A stretch of 64,000 bases of DNA. Source: Alentia gelatinosa. Lineage: Eukaryota > Annelida > Polychaeta > Phyllodocida > Polynoidae. The position numbers were made by a program, and so were the translations under genes. Numbering within the stretch: the stretch's first letter is position 1; each line of letters opens with the position of its first letter. Of this stretch, positions 10,754-22,150 are shown piece by piece. The stretch is taken from the NCBI GenBank assembly GCA_950022655.1, contig OX465580.1, positions 126,339,016 to 126,403,015 on the forward strand, in the 5' to 3' direction. A model generated the notes under the pieces. The model was not told the origin of the DNA. It did not search any database and saw nothing but the letters and a program-made list of their open reading frames with translations.

Positions 10754-10801
10754 GGGCGGCAGGGCGGCAGGGCGGCAGGGCGGCAGGGCGGCAGGGCGGC
10801 A
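10754..10801 (+). repeat. AGGGCGGC octamer tandem repeat
   Basis: About six perfect copies of an 8-bp GC-rich unit inside the DIRS recombinase, upstream of the HxxR block. Because 8 is not a multiple of 3, expansion shifts the frame. Confidence 0.9.
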
Positions 10802-10965
10802 AGGCAGGGCTCCGCTCCAGGGGTCACCCGGCGGCGTCGGATTTCACTCTCCACAGCCTACGACGGGCCGGAGCGCAAGCAGCCGCTCGTGCTGGCGCGC
10901 CGATCGACGATATCATGAGACTGGGTCAATGGCGCTCAGATGCTGTGTACGCCTGATGACCACAT

Positions 10966-11439
10966 CTCAACTTCTCACTGACCTTTTGGCCTTCAGACAT
11001 GGTCAACAGTCGCCCCAGCAGCAGACCTGATTGCTTTAAATGTGGTATCGTTCTATCACTGAACTATGGTCATATGTCATAGCACTCCCCATCTCAAGGA
11101 GTTTTTATCTATCAAATGTATATCTCGTACAAAGCTGTAAAAGCTCTCTTATACAATTTTACTATTTTATCGCTCCCACACTACGGAGCTCTTACTCTCT
11201 CACAAGTGAGACTATCAACGTTTAAAAATACTATATCAAATCTCAATTGTATATCTTAATAAATATTTTAAAAAGGCAGTCCCGTGTTCTTATAATTATG
11301 GAAATGAGAAAGTATTTTTGGACATGGAGAAAGAACTGACAATTTTGTAAATGTATTATGAGGATGAATAAAGAAGAGTGCTGCTCAAAATTTAAAAAAA
11401 AATATATATATTATTTACTATCGTATGATGTATATATCC

Positions 11440-11471
<32 letters not shown>

Positions 11472-12655
11472 AATATATTGTAACGGTAATTCACCACACA
11501 CCTCAGATATACTGTTAGGTTACGGTCCGTTATCTATTGCTGAATACGCGTCTAGGTTACAACAAGTCTAGTCTCGCGGCAGCTTGTATATTACTATATC
11601 GCTCCCACTCGCCAGTGGGGTACCTTGCCCAGGCTTGACACCACCTGATAAAGTGTCACATTTGGACTAAGAAACCACATAGAATCAGTGTAGTGAAAGG
11701 TTTTGTTAAGCATAGCAGCTTCGAAAGGCATGACCCCGTGTCACACTTAGCTTAGCTTTTAGCTTTAGCTTTAGATATGTTAGCTCTCATAGAACCATAC
11801 AGTCAGGTATTCAGACGGATGGCTGTAACAGGGTGCTATATTCTATACAAATAGTGTAACAGTTTTTAACTAAATTTTACCATAGTTTACTCAGTTTAAC
11901 TTAGCTTAGCTTAGCTTAGTTAGCTTTAGCTTAATGAATACTGTTGATTCATATGAATGGTTCGTTGTTATTACCTTTACCTACCATACTGTGTCTAAAA
12001 GACGGGGTATGATTTCCTGATTTTAGCTTGGGTCGTTATCCTATAGTATAGTTAAACTTATAAGGTCATGAAATCCTTACATTTCATACTGTGTGTATGT
12101 GTACACTCTGAATAATAGAAATAGTTTTGTAAGTTTGATCATACCATACCATATCACATTATATTATATCATATGGTATCATGTTGTCATTCCGTACCAT
12201 ACCCTACCATACCATACTTGTGATTCAGTATGTACATGTATAGTAATAGTATTAATAATAAAAATAAAGTATCAATACTTTAGCTAGACGTGTTCTGTTA
12301 GGTCTTTATAATATATATATATTGTAATACAGTATCAATCAATATCTGATATAATTATTAATTGACATAAGATGATACATATTGATTACTAGTAACTAAT
12401 ACATTATCTATATCAAATATATGTATATTCTCAGTATGTCTAATATGTACTATATACATATACATATAAATATATACATAATATATACATATACATATGT
12501 ACATATACATATATATATACTTATACATGAGTTGCTATATATCCTCAGTTCTTGACATATTCCCATAGACTTAGTGTTATCAATTTAGTTCCATCCCCCA
12601 CCTACAGGAGGGATGCATAAGTTAAACACCTTGTTAATCATACATACATACACAG
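10966..12655. other. AT-rich non-coding DNA with simple repeats
   Basis: It contains a possible poly(A) retroposition end (AATAAA about 11370, A run at about 11393-11402), a TATC microsatellite (11441-11471), AGCTTT/TTAGC iterations near 11750 and 11900, and ACATAT-rich DNA (about 12450-12530). No coding signal seen. Confidence 0.6.
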
Positions 12656-12659
12656 AAGT

Positions 12660-12960
12660 TTTCTAGTTATACTTATTATGTGCGGTAAACACTGCACCCC
12701 TCTGAGACGTGTTTACCCCACAGCTCAAGGCCCCCCGGAATGTGTGCACGGCCGTGTTTGCCTCTGCGGAGTAATACGCTCTGGTGAATATGAACAATAC
12801 CCTCCCTAATCCCTTGAGGTGACCCGGCACCGACTTTCCGGCACAGTCTACTCATAATACAAACGACCTCCGCCAAAAAACAATCGATTGGGCAATAAAC
12901 AAACGGGAGAACAATCTGCGGAGTACCACGCCTGAGTGATTTTGAACAATTCATTTTGTG
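12660..12960. other. Unexplained GC-rich island in AT-rich surroundings
   Basis: About 300 bp markedly richer in G+C than its flanks, with an open minus-strand frame (12954-12676, 92 codons) matching no family I know. CTGCGGAGTA occurs twice (about 12765 and 12915), which suggests an LTR-like or internally repeated element rather than a gene. Confidence 0.3.
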
Positions 12961-15195
12961 GTCTATACAGCTATGTATACTCCTGTTTTACACTCAGTGG
13001 AGTGTTGCATGTCTGGCACACAGGTGCTACCTCACCTTTTAGAGGTGCTCATGTGTCAGTTTTACGTGTTCAGTTCGTCTCAGGTTGTCTTTCCTCAAGT
13101 TTTGGCTAGAAGCCACTACATTTTCTTGTAGTTTTTTTTCTCTGGTGTAGTCTATGGGACACAATGCACTCTAAACGGTTGCCAACGAGTCACAATTGAC
13201 GATTGTCACGACTGGAAAACACTTCCCTGGTCTCATATTGTAAGAATTTACTATGTCAAAATTCATGATCATATTTATAAAAGTGTCTTACAACGAATAA
13301 TTACAAATTATTGAATAAAACCATATTTATTTCCTGAATATTTCCATATAACACTCTATAATAGAATAGAAGCGGAAAGGGGGAGAAGAATTAGTCGACA
13401 TTATATGTTATGTACCGCCTATTACTGCATATATACCTAATTTGCAATGATAGGACGTTTTTCAACGTATTCAACGTAAGAATTACGTGAAAAATATTGA
13501 CTTATATTAAAAAAGATGGTCGATTCTGATTAAAAATCAACATAGTTTTGTCAGAGGATATTAAAGTACACAACTCTTTATAAAGTGCTTTAAATCGCAA
13601 AATATTACTATCTATACAGTTCGTGATCTGGAGACAATATATTCATGTACCGAGCCTTACAAAATTTTGCATGCATTCGCCATATTTGAATTTTTCCTTG
13701 TACACATAAAAATAGTGTAATTCATGAGTCGATAAATGTACAGGACGGCTCGACAGTGTCTTCTGAGACTGAGGCACATCGGTTTTAAATAACACACGAT
13801 TACAAACTGGGGTTCACTTAATACTGGTTTGTGATCACCTGGCATACTGTTACCGTTTTATCTGATGTGAAGGCTCACTATCATTATCTATATCATTATA
13901 CAGTGTAGTCTTTTCCAGGAAAGTTGAGGAACATACCAAATTAGTATGGAACCCATTTGATATAATTAGGCAAGTATCTACCGTATCGGTAACGGAAACC
14001 AAAAAAACTGGACAAAAGAAAAATTTGATTTGACTTGAATATAAGTTATCATAATTAGTTTGAATGGTTATTGTTCCTATGATTATGTACATAAAGATTT
14101 GTTTCCTGCTCCCTGACGTTGGCAAGTTAAAAGAGTACCGTAACACACATATAGGGACAAACATCAGATGCTGCCATTTCTAGAAATAAGTATCTGAACT
14201 TACACAGATTTCTTTATCAAAATGCACTTATATAAATTCATTCATTCAGGTTAGTCTCGTACATAACAAGGATGTCATCGAGATAAATGAACAGAAATGT
14301 TGCTAACGTTCATTTTGACTATCTATAATATAATGATAATTCAACATATACATATAAACGAGAAGCATGTGAACATAAAGGGAGAGAGCCAGCGAGTGAT
14401 ATTTTTAATCGCTGTTGTAAATTATGTGAATAAATATGTCTACGCCGATTCTTAGGTCCTTCGGGTCATTACTCTTATACCCAATATTCCAACAAATAGT
14501 AACCATAACCCAAGCGACAGGTCTCACTCGACACTGTTTACATGTATATAGTATTAAACATTCACACAACATCTCACCCATCAGAATTAGAATTATTAGC
14601 CTTGAGTGACCTCAGATGAATTAGACCGAACAACATTTTGCTGCAAATTGCATTATCACCATTTTCTCCTAGCATTGTGTTGAGACATTTTTTTTATCAC
14701 ATATATTACTGAACATATACCAATCTATATATTGGAGGTTTTTACCTAAAGGCACATTCCAATGAAAGAAATATAGAAAATTGGATATAACCAGAAAACT
14801 GGTGGTGGATTGACGGGGCAACTATCTCGTGCGAAAAGCAACCAATAAAGTTTTTCCACGAAAGAAAACTGGCATCCCTGTTCTATTGATTATGTAGCAG
14901 GTGTTTCGGTTGCATTCTTAATGCCGTTGATGTCTGAAACACCAGTGCGACGAAGCACTGACGCCATCTCCTACTTTGTTATACTGTGCCAATGAAAAAT
15001 TATGAAACCACTACATACTGTAACAACTACTATAACGAATCAATAAAGAAAGTTGAAAAAATGGTACCATTAGGAGACATGGTTAGTGTACTCGAATGGC
15101 ATGTTCAGCGATATGTTGGTGGAAAATACTCACCGAGTCCGATTTCGAAGAATGAGGGGAGTACACTGTATTTCCAACCGAAGTATTGAGTAATT
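12961..15195. other. Non-coding stretch, nothing recognised
   Basis: AT-rich intergenic DNA with only short unsupported open frames. No terminal repeats, RNA genes or low-complexity arrays of note. Confidence 0.55.
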
Positions 15196-15200
15196 AAAAG

Positions 15201-15462
15201 GAAACCCACGAGATGAAAATAGCTTGGTCCGTAAATTACTCTGAAGACATTCGTAATTTACTCTGAAGACAAACTCGGTGGAGTACGGACCAAGTTTTTT
15301 TCATCTCGTGGGTTTCTGATTTTATCTCACCCCGTATAACATTACTTCTTGATAAAATGAATCACTAAATTAGCCATTGAGTATCGGGTACACAAACCTC
15401 ACGGCCGTGGAGTAAGAGTTCCTAATGTTAAGCCTATGGAGAAAAATACCGGGGTGAGATAA
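15201..15462. mobile_element. Hairpin-plus-core composite element, copy 1 (arm class E)
   Basis: A hairpin (arms 15201-15233 and 15284-15317, GAAACCCACGAGATGAAAA type) lies 4 bp from a core bounded by TTATCTCACCCC (15322-15333) and GGGGTGAGATAA (15451-15462). The core holds the family signature CCTAATGTTAAGCCTATGG. The hairpin loop carries a tandem copy of TAATTTACTCTGAAGACA-like sequence. Confidence 0.75.
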
Positions 15463-16241
15463 CAGATAGAACTCAGGTACACTCATCATGCCTCCTTATT
15501 ATCATCTACTGGGATTTGATTAAAACACCATTTTGGTACTTAAAATTTCAGGGACTTTCGACCACCGAAATGACACAACACTTCACGAATGATAACCTCT
15601 GCTGGTCACGTGCTATGGAGGGTAGTAATATATAGAGTACGCGACTGTATGGACAAGTGAAGCCAATACTACTAGGGCATACAAGAATCAATCGTAGATA
15701 ACCAAAATTATATACTTCTGAATGCGATATTGTACTATAGCGGACGGGGTATATTTTAATTTGCCTACGCTAACTCTTCTCATAAAATTTAGCATTGTTA
15801 TATTAGAACTAGAATGCTGTAAGGAAAACAACGATAAGATCCTCATCTATTTAAAATCATCACATCTTGTTTCTACTTTGGTTCCTACAATGCAGATAAA
15901 GTGAGAATCCATAATGTTCTATTCACCGTTACCAAAATAATATCAGTTCAACATATACCCTCCACACGTTACTAAACTCCCTGATATCGCCCCGGGTACC
16001 TAAAGGATCCGGTCCCAACTGGTTGGCCGCACGCCCCCTCCCCCCAATGAACCACCGTTTTCCAATTTCTAACTGGAGAAAATGAATATAATTTGGCATG
16101 TAAATGTAGAAATACCTGAAAATTTCATTTATGGCACTGGATTTCCAATTTGAAGGGATCAAAAACTTGTTTAATATAAAAATAGAAACACTGAGACACA
16201 GTAACTAACACTGCCGCATGGGTGGCGAAGCGCGGCGTTTC
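15463..16241. other. Non-coding DNA downstream of PLGRKT
   Basis: No coding signal. On the minus strand an ATTAAA hexamer at 16175-16170 could serve as the PLGRKT polyadenylation signal, about 260 bp after the stop codon. Confidence 0.35.
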
Positions 16242-16335
16242 TACAGTTTGAAACCATGTTTAAGATACGAGGCAGGGACACTTCTACACACAACCGATGC
16301 AAAAAAAAAAAAAAAAAAAATACAGTTTGAAACCA
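16242..16335 (+). mobile_element. Tiny poly(A) retroposition scar with 15-bp target duplication
   Basis: TACAGTTTGAAACCA occurs at 16242-16256 and again at 16321-16335. Between them are 44 bp of unique sequence and exactly 20 A residues (16301-16320). This is a textbook target-primed insertion of a very short 3' fragment of some RNA, in or near the PLGRKT 3' UTR. Confidence 0.85.
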
Positions 16336-16435
16336 ATCCATTCTCACCGTATTACCATACAACGATGGGAACCAGACAACAGTGGACCCTGTACCTGGAC
16401 AGAATTACGGGATACTTAATTATGGTCTATGCACA

Positions 16436-16533
16436 TCACTTTTCTCTGCGATCGTCAAGTATAGACAGACTTGGCAGTCCTGTTGGCAGTCTCAGCAGCT
16501 CGTTTTCCTCACTAAGCACCTTCTGAGCCTCAT
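16436..16533 (-). CDS. PLGRKT: PLGRKT coding exon 4 with stop
   Basis: Starts after acceptor TTTTACAG and encodes residues 108-139: DEAQKVLSEENELLRLPTGL and a C-terminal REK, then TGA. It matches the mammalian EAEDIL--EKSKLQLPRG tail. Confidence 0.9.
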
Positions 16534-16934
16534 CTGTAAAACAGGATAGCCATCATTGTATGAAATGACGAAATGCTGAATGATAATCCATTATCATTTG
16601 ACGGGTATTGTGAGAATAGTACAATACCGGAAGAAATCAAGAGATTACAGCAAGAGTTCAAATACGTAGACACTTATAACATGGCTACAATCAACTGACT
16701 GCATATTATTGTACTGTGTAAGCCAATTCCTCAGGAGGACAGTACCCCTACTTTAGTCAATCATCTGATTGAGGAGCTGAGTTATAAGCAAATGATAAGG
16801 AAAATCATAGAATCTCTGCTTACAAATGTATTGCATTTTCATGTATTTTAATGTTGCATTGTAGTTTTATATTGTACCTTTTTATACTGTCATCCCTATG
16901 CTCCAAGCTGTATGGAACTCAGCCTAAATCAATA

Positions 16935-16966
<32 letters not shown>

Positions 16967-16972
16967 ATTTTG

Positions 16973-17052
<80 letters not shown>

Positions 17053-20000
17053 TATCATTATTATCATTATTATCAATTATCATCATTATTATCAGTAACA
17101 TGTTTGTTTGTACATGGTTCAATGCCCCAGGGGACCCTGAGGAAATATAGGGAACCCTGAAGACTAAGCTTTTCACTTTCTACTTATTTCAGTCAACTCT
17201 TCTCAACAACAAGGATGTCAGTTTGGGTCATGAAAAAGGGAGGAAATATATAATTTTGGAATTTACTGCCTCAGAGAGACTTAGAAAACATGGAAAATAC
17301 ATTGTTATTGGCCATTGAATGGGGCTGGAGTGTATGAGGAGATTTGGACCACTTTTTCTGGTGTGAATGAAGCCCAATTTTTTCTCTTTGTTTTTACACA
17401 ACAGAAAGGAATTTTATAAACTGAAGATGAAAACAAGGATTTGGTTGGATAAAAGGAAAACTGTCATCTCTGCAACAATGTTATAAAACTATCAAAGAAA
17501 TATGTATATTGAATTCCAGTTGTTAGTAAAATCACTCCAATCCAATATAACCCTTGCAATACATAGACAATAATCAATGGTTTCATAGACAGCGAGTGTA
17601 TTACGACGTCTATCTCGAGTGGTTTACAGAGCCGCCTGTCTACAAAACCATCGGTTGTTGTATTTATTATCCATCTTCTCCAATAAATTAAACCCCAGTA
17701 TTGCCATTGTAAATGGTATACGGTATTGCTAGGACTATTTCTTTTTTAGATCTATAGCGCAAAGGGACTATTTTACAGTTTACCTTAGTTTTCAGGCAGT
17801 ATACAACGGCTTTGAATCTGTATACCATGGTTTTGGTATCTTACAGTTTTTAAACAATAGATAGTGGCTTACTGAGTCCCCATACATTCTCAGTGGGTAC
17901 TTTGTATACCATGGATGATAAAGTCAGGGTTAAGGGTCCCGGCTCGTTATTCCCAGCAAACAATATAATGGGTTCAATGGTTATAATACAAGCCTTATCA
18001 GTACGCATCATTCGGCAAATCAATAAAACTAACGAGCATATAACGTCGGGTCATCACACGTCTACCTCTATGTACACACACCTATAACACCAACGGTCCT
18101 ATCGATATGACCAGATAAAGTAGACAATATGTCCGCAGAGAGACATGTAGATGGTACACTTGATGGCAATAGCATGGCATCGACGGTTTTTAATATACTA
18201 AATGAAGAGTGCAATGTCTTTAGAGAAGGAATCTGTGTGATTTTTTTTGGTTCTATTTTTGGAGGGGTGGGGGAGGGGAGATGGAAGGTTGTCCGGGAGA
18301 AACTAGTCAGGCCCAGAATATAAGTTTTCAACTTTTAGCGCTGTAATATTACGTCCATAAAAATATAAAAATACAATTCTTAATGGTGAACAAGAAGCAT
18401 AGCTTTGTCACTTTCCGTACCCAAAATTCTTATAACACATTAACTGTTTAAATATATAAAATACGCTGCATATTGGGGGTGTCAGAAGAAGGGAACTCAC
18501 TGATATACTGATCTGTCTTAACCTTAAAGAGTTGTTTAGTCTTAGTATGTCAGTTTCGTTGGTTCAGATTTTGAGTGCCCTCTGACTGAGTTAAGTCACA
18601 TTGGTTAAAGAAAAAAAAGTTCACAAAATCAGTAGGTACTATACCTCGCATACGCTGCAGCTTGGTTCCATATGCTAAGTCGTAGTAATAGGCACCAACA
18701 AAACTCAGGGGGAGAAGTGGTATCAGCGGCCCGGGCCTTTTAGTTTTAAGGAACCTTCAATCAATAAATGAAATAAAGCATATTACCCTTAAAATCATAT
18801 GAAACTTCAAAAATCCACTCACATATCTGGCGGGTTATATGGCTTTTTTGAAGTCTTTAATAAGATCAAAGTTCTTGTTGTTTATTTATTTGTTGCAATC
18901 TCTCGCCAATGAGAGTTTTTCAATTACAATCAAATAATATCATGGTCATTATTTGGAGAAAATACTAAATACATATATGTGTACATGAATTATGAGCTTA
19001 CGTGTATTATTAAATTCAATATCAATTGAAATACAAGCCTTTACTTGTGTATTCTACCAGAAATGAGAAACTTAACAAGTTATTGTGGGATGATATTTAT
19101 CTCCATAGACTTAACATTGGGAACTCGTATCCAGTACCCTTTATTCATTTAGGAAAAATATCCAAAGGTGGATTAAGTCACAAATGTTAGCCCATTAGTC
19201 AATATTAAGGGTGAGATAAATTCAGAAACCCATTCAAGTTTAGGGTCAGAGCTTGATCCCATCTCTTTTGAATCGCTATGTAATTCATGTACCTTCACCT
19301 TGTGAATTACTACGCAATTCAAACTTGATGGGATACGAGCTCTGACCCTTCACTTTGATAAATTTCCTCTATAGTAATACATACCCGACAGTACCAAAGA
19401 AGGTAACTGTCCCATAGAAGGCGGACCACCAGTGGAAGAGGTCGCGGGCACGTGCTATCTGCATGGCCATGGCCTGCTCTCTCATGTAGTTCTGCATCTG
19501 CATCTGACGACCCATCTGAAGCAAGAACAGTCATTTATAACTGCAGATACATGTACTAATTTATCTCAACTTTTCTTTTGGAGGACGTTGGGGTGTGGGT
19601 GTGGGGGAGGGGGGCTCGCCTTTCAAAATTATATACAATATAACTCCGCTTCTGGGACACCTCGCTTAAGCGCTAGATCCACCAAGAACTGCAGAGGCGA
19701 CATCCAGCCGGCTTTGGACGACGGTCATTTCTGCTATAATCGCCTAGGCCGGCTGTCCGGCCGTCTCGAATTCTCCGTGCTGATCCACCAAATAGTTATT
19801 TCCAGCCGGCCGACGTCCACACGGCGCCCGCGGGGACGGGCCAGCCGAGTTCTCCATTGATTCGATAGGCGGCGCGCATGGTATTTTACGTAGTAATCGA
19901 GTTCCTCGATAGGATGGCGCCGCGTGCGGCGATACACTTCGACGCTCTGAACCCGCGAAAGCCGCGGATCGAGCGGAGCAGTGTGTCTGCGTGTCTGGAT

Positions 20001-21934
20001 TTGTACGGCAACGGTCAGAGATTGTCAAATAACCGCGGAAATACACGTTAAATCGAACAATGAAGGTAAATAAAGATAAGGAATAATGTTATGAGTGTGT
20101 ATGGCACGCTATGGGGCTAGAATTCTGACGATAGTGTCGGAGTTTTCGATGTCCGTTCGCGGCTTCGGGTATCACCGTGTCGGCCGCACCGTGTTGGCGG
20201 CGATCCCTCGCCGCAACTCCCGGCAGAGCCCGCGGGCGGGTGTCGTACTCTTCAAATGCATTGACATCGTCCGTCCAGCCGCCTTTAAAAAGCAAATAAA
20301 TCAGTTTGCGTCGGCTAGCGTCGGCTAGGGAGTTTCTAGCCGACTCCACACGGCTAGAGATCGGTGGATCAGCAGAACAGTGACATTAAGGTGAGGCGAC
20401 GCCCGGACGACGCCCGGACGACGCCCGGACGGCTACGGGCAACAGGGAAATGGGAGAGGCGACTACGACTGACGAGAGGCGAATGCGGCCGGCTCTAGCC
20501 GAGTTAACATTATTTGCTGATCCACCAAGGCGATTTTCCCAAGTGGCTTGAACCGACGAGAGGCGGGAGCGGCCGACGTCCACATTCCATCCGCACGGAC
20601 GTCGTCCGGCCCTAATTTTCACTTGGTGGATCTCTGCCTTTAAGGGGATAAACTGCTCGAAACAGAAAGTTTTATTTAGTTTATCTTAACCCTGCTTAAG
20701 GGGGCACTTTGCTTGGTTGGTAGGGTGGCCCCTTAAGTGGGGTTTTACTGCATTAGAAACGAAGTGGGAAGAAGGAACATGAGAGAAATGAGCTATGCGT
20801 CGGCTCGGCTCTGTGTAGAATAACAGCAACTCTGTAGGGCACAGAGTGGTTGCAAGCTATGCCATCATCCACCAGGAAATTGTAAGATAGCGCTACCTTA
20901 GTTGGGGGACAACCACTATTTTATGCTGTTATACCCTATAGATAATCGTGAGATAAGGTTAACACTCCTCTATGGCAAGCCAAATAATATATTTTTTTAT
21001 CAAATCCATTGATAACTGGACCTGCCACCAAGTGTTTTGTTTGGCTTTGGGGGGCAAGATGACCGTTTCCATAACACAATAGCTATGTGCCCTATATGAA
21101 ATATCATCATCATCATTAATTTCCTGTCTTTATTTAATACTTGGGTCAGAATACCTCATGTCTCACAATAGAAATCTCACAAATGTGGTCATAGATAATA
21201 TCATCTATCAGATAACTAGGGATATTATATCCGAGACAAAAGTATAGGGGACAGAGCCATTGTTAGTTCATGAAACAGTCACTAGGTGGTCGGGGACAGA
21301 ACCTGTATTCTGGCTCTTTGTTCTTACCAAATTCAACTGTCTTTAAATGTTTTACCATGGTTCCCTTGACTCTCTACACCCATCCCAGAGCAGGAAGATA
21401 TAATGCTAAAACCCAAGTCATGATGTTTTTGACATGGAACACTTTATTTACATATGTGAGCAAGGCAAGAGTTGTGACATTTCCCAATTATCACTCACTT
21501 CTTTTGCACCTCCATTAGTGAAGAACACCTACTTTTTCACCTCCATTATTGAAGAACACCTATTCGGGGGGAGTCTTGGCAGCCCCCATGGATCATAGGC
21601 TATATGCCGTATACAGAACCTTGACCCATGTTTCAATACGAAAATAATTTTCTAATGCTGGTTATTTTCTGATCATATTTGGAATGGGTTCAATTAATCA
21701 ATATTGATTATGGAATAGCGTTTGGCGATTAACTTTTAAATCCTTTTTATTAAAAAGATGAATAAAACCAAATAATAAAATAATATCGATTAGCCTAATA
21801 TTAACTTTCTGGAACATATAAATGGAAAGATAAAGTCTTTGAAAAAGACTCACCATAGTTTCTTGTGTAGAAACCATAAAATCCTGAGACTTTTTGGTTT
21901 GCTCATCAACTACTTTTCCGACGTAGCTACCCAT
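16436..21934 (-). CDS. PLGRKT: Plasminogen receptor with C-terminal lysine (PLGRKT), four coding exons
   Basis: Coding exons in order are 21934-21854, 19515-19385, 18754-18645 and 16533-16436. Together they are 420 bp, 139 aa plus stop (human about 147 aa). All borders are GT/AG and phases match (0, 2, 1). Residues 37-51 (YMREQAMAMQIARAR) match the family's MQIA core. Two hydrophobic segments follow (about 54-73 and 79-100), separated by a short basic turn (KTKR). The C-terminal part reads LLRLPTGLPS. The last residue is Lys139; in mammals this exposed C-terminal Lys binds plasminogen at the cell surface, so the key feature is kept. The start gives the MGxxxGK N-terminus of the family. Introns carry a composite element, a TTAA element and SSRs. 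Orthology is firm; function in this organism is inferred. Confidence 0.9.
16935..17092. repeat. (ACT)n then (ATT)n microsatellite in PLGRKT intron 3
   Basis: About 32 bp of ACT repeat followed, after 8 bp, by about 120 bp of ATT repeat with ATC interruptions toward the right end. Confidence 0.95.
17095..17205 (-). mobile_element. Truncated LINE 3' end
   Basis: Reverse complement of the tail seen at 30893-31072: GACTGAAATAAGT-GAAAGTGAAAAGC, then CCCTATAT--CCTCAGGGTCCC-TGGGGC. The simple-repeat tail of this copy merges with the ATT microsatellite. Confidence 0.65.
17577..17930. repeat. Dispersed repeat R, copy 1
   Basis: Contains GAGTGGTTTACAGAGCCGCC, CAAAGGGACTATTT, TTTGAATC-GTATACCA and CATACATTCTCAGTGGG-ACT. 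Related sequence lies at 36830-37140 plus 37800-37862 and, inverted, at 61970-62240. The segment near 17870-17885 gives the empty site for the insertion at 37493-37799. Confidence 0.7.
18645..18754 (-). CDS. PLGRKT: PLGRKT coding exon 3
   Basis: Encodes the rest of Gly71 to Arg107, including the second membrane segment PLIPLLPLSFVGAYYYDLAYG, the best conserved part of the family. The donor is GTATAG and the acceptor follows a T-rich tract. Confidence 0.9.
19098..19356. mobile_element. Hairpin-plus-core composite element, copy 2 (arm class A)
   Basis: The core (19098-19219) has a degenerate left end and a GGGTGAGATAA right end. The hairpin is at 19236-19356 with arms of the GGTCAGAGCTTGATCCCATC type around a tip near TACCTTCACC. 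It lies in PLGRKT intron 2 beside exon 2. Confidence 0.7.
19385..19515 (-). CDS. PLGRKT: PLGRKT coding exon 2
   Basis: Encodes residues 28-70 plus two bases, including the MQIA core and the first membrane segment. Acceptor TTCAG at 19520-19516, donor GTATGT at 19384-19379. The right arm of a long hairpin ends only about 29 bp downstream of this donor. Confidence 0.92.
19666..20643. mobile_element. TTAA-flanked TIR element, copy 1
   Basis: TTAA occurs at 19666-19669 and 20640-20643. The ends are GCGCTAGATCCACCAAG and the inverse CTTGGTGGATCTCTGCC. The GC-rich interior is non-coding and shares a core (about 19890-20320) with the element at 24401-25817, including AAATAACCGCGGAA and AACAATGAAGGTAAATAAAG. 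A GACGCCCGGAC 11-mer repeats near 20395-20430. TTAA target choice suggests a piggyBac-like mobiliser (inference). It lies in PLGRKT intron 1. Confidence 0.7.
20644..21853. other. PLGRKT intron 1, left part without recognised elements
   Basis: No TIR, hairpin or coding signal found. A short direct repeat (ACCTCCATTA-TGAAGAACACCTA) occurs twice at about 21508-21562. Confidence 0.5.
21854..21934 (-). CDS. PLGRKT: PLGRKT coding exon 1
   Basis: Encodes residues 1-27 (MGSYVGKVVDEQTKKSQDFM...), ends in ATG followed by donor GTGAGT, phase 0. It aligns with the mammalian N-terminus by its Met-Gly start, KKSQDFM versus KNQKEFM, and length. Confidence 0.85.
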
Positions 21935-22150
21935 GACTCTATCTGAAATATAAATGTTATGCACAATTGCTGAAAATCATCAACACTGAATATAAATGCT
22001 GACTATCATTTCTGACCTTTGGCCTCCATCATTTAACCTGACGTGCCTGAAACATTGTATCTATATTGAGAGGTACTGACAATTTGGAAAAAAAACAAAA
22101 AAAGCAACTTCACGGTTCAGTAGCGGCAGTAGTCTAGTATCTGGGAAAAC

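Larger units (their letters stand above)
7677..10965 (+). mobile_element. DIRS-type tyrosine-recombinase retrotransposon, 5'-truncated and split by two insertions
   Basis: RT and RNase H (7677-9373) are followed by a tyrosine recombinase in three pieces (9374-9602, 9946-10363, 10667-10965). The recombinase gaps hold a TIR element and a poly(A) retroposon. RT-RH followed by a tyrosine recombinase instead of a DDE integrase defines DIRS-like elements. No gag-like ORF precedes the RT; the coding frame begins at the tRNA CCA. Confidence 0.85.
9374..10965 (+). pseudogene. DIRS tyrosine recombinase, in three pieces
   Basis: Piece 1 (9374-9602) carries the core-binding start: LLAASAPSTWQNQ and QAKMYIEFM. 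Piece 2 (9946-10363) reads VKRIMGNDRPFQSFSL-TLKGIQRR, then in another frame RRDICLTDEALWLCVTSTKT, with the conserved Lys of the catalytic beta hairpin, and ATNDMACPVSPWR. Piece 3 (10667-10965) has NGRPLRPADVLTPL, then HSLRRAGAQAAARAG (the H-x-x-R block) and DDIMRLGQWRSDAVYA (the G-W region before the catalytic Tyr). Insertions, frameshifts and a GC-rich octamer expansion break it. It would circularise or integrate the element's DNA. Confidence 0.75.

Noticed and set aside
16912..17176. Poly-Tyr and poly-Asn frames
   Set aside because: Translation of ATT/ACT microsatellites.
19734..20622. Several open frames in the GC-rich block
   Set aside because: GC-rich DNA of a TTAA-flanked element lowers stop frequency; the related copy at 24401 does not keep any of these frames.
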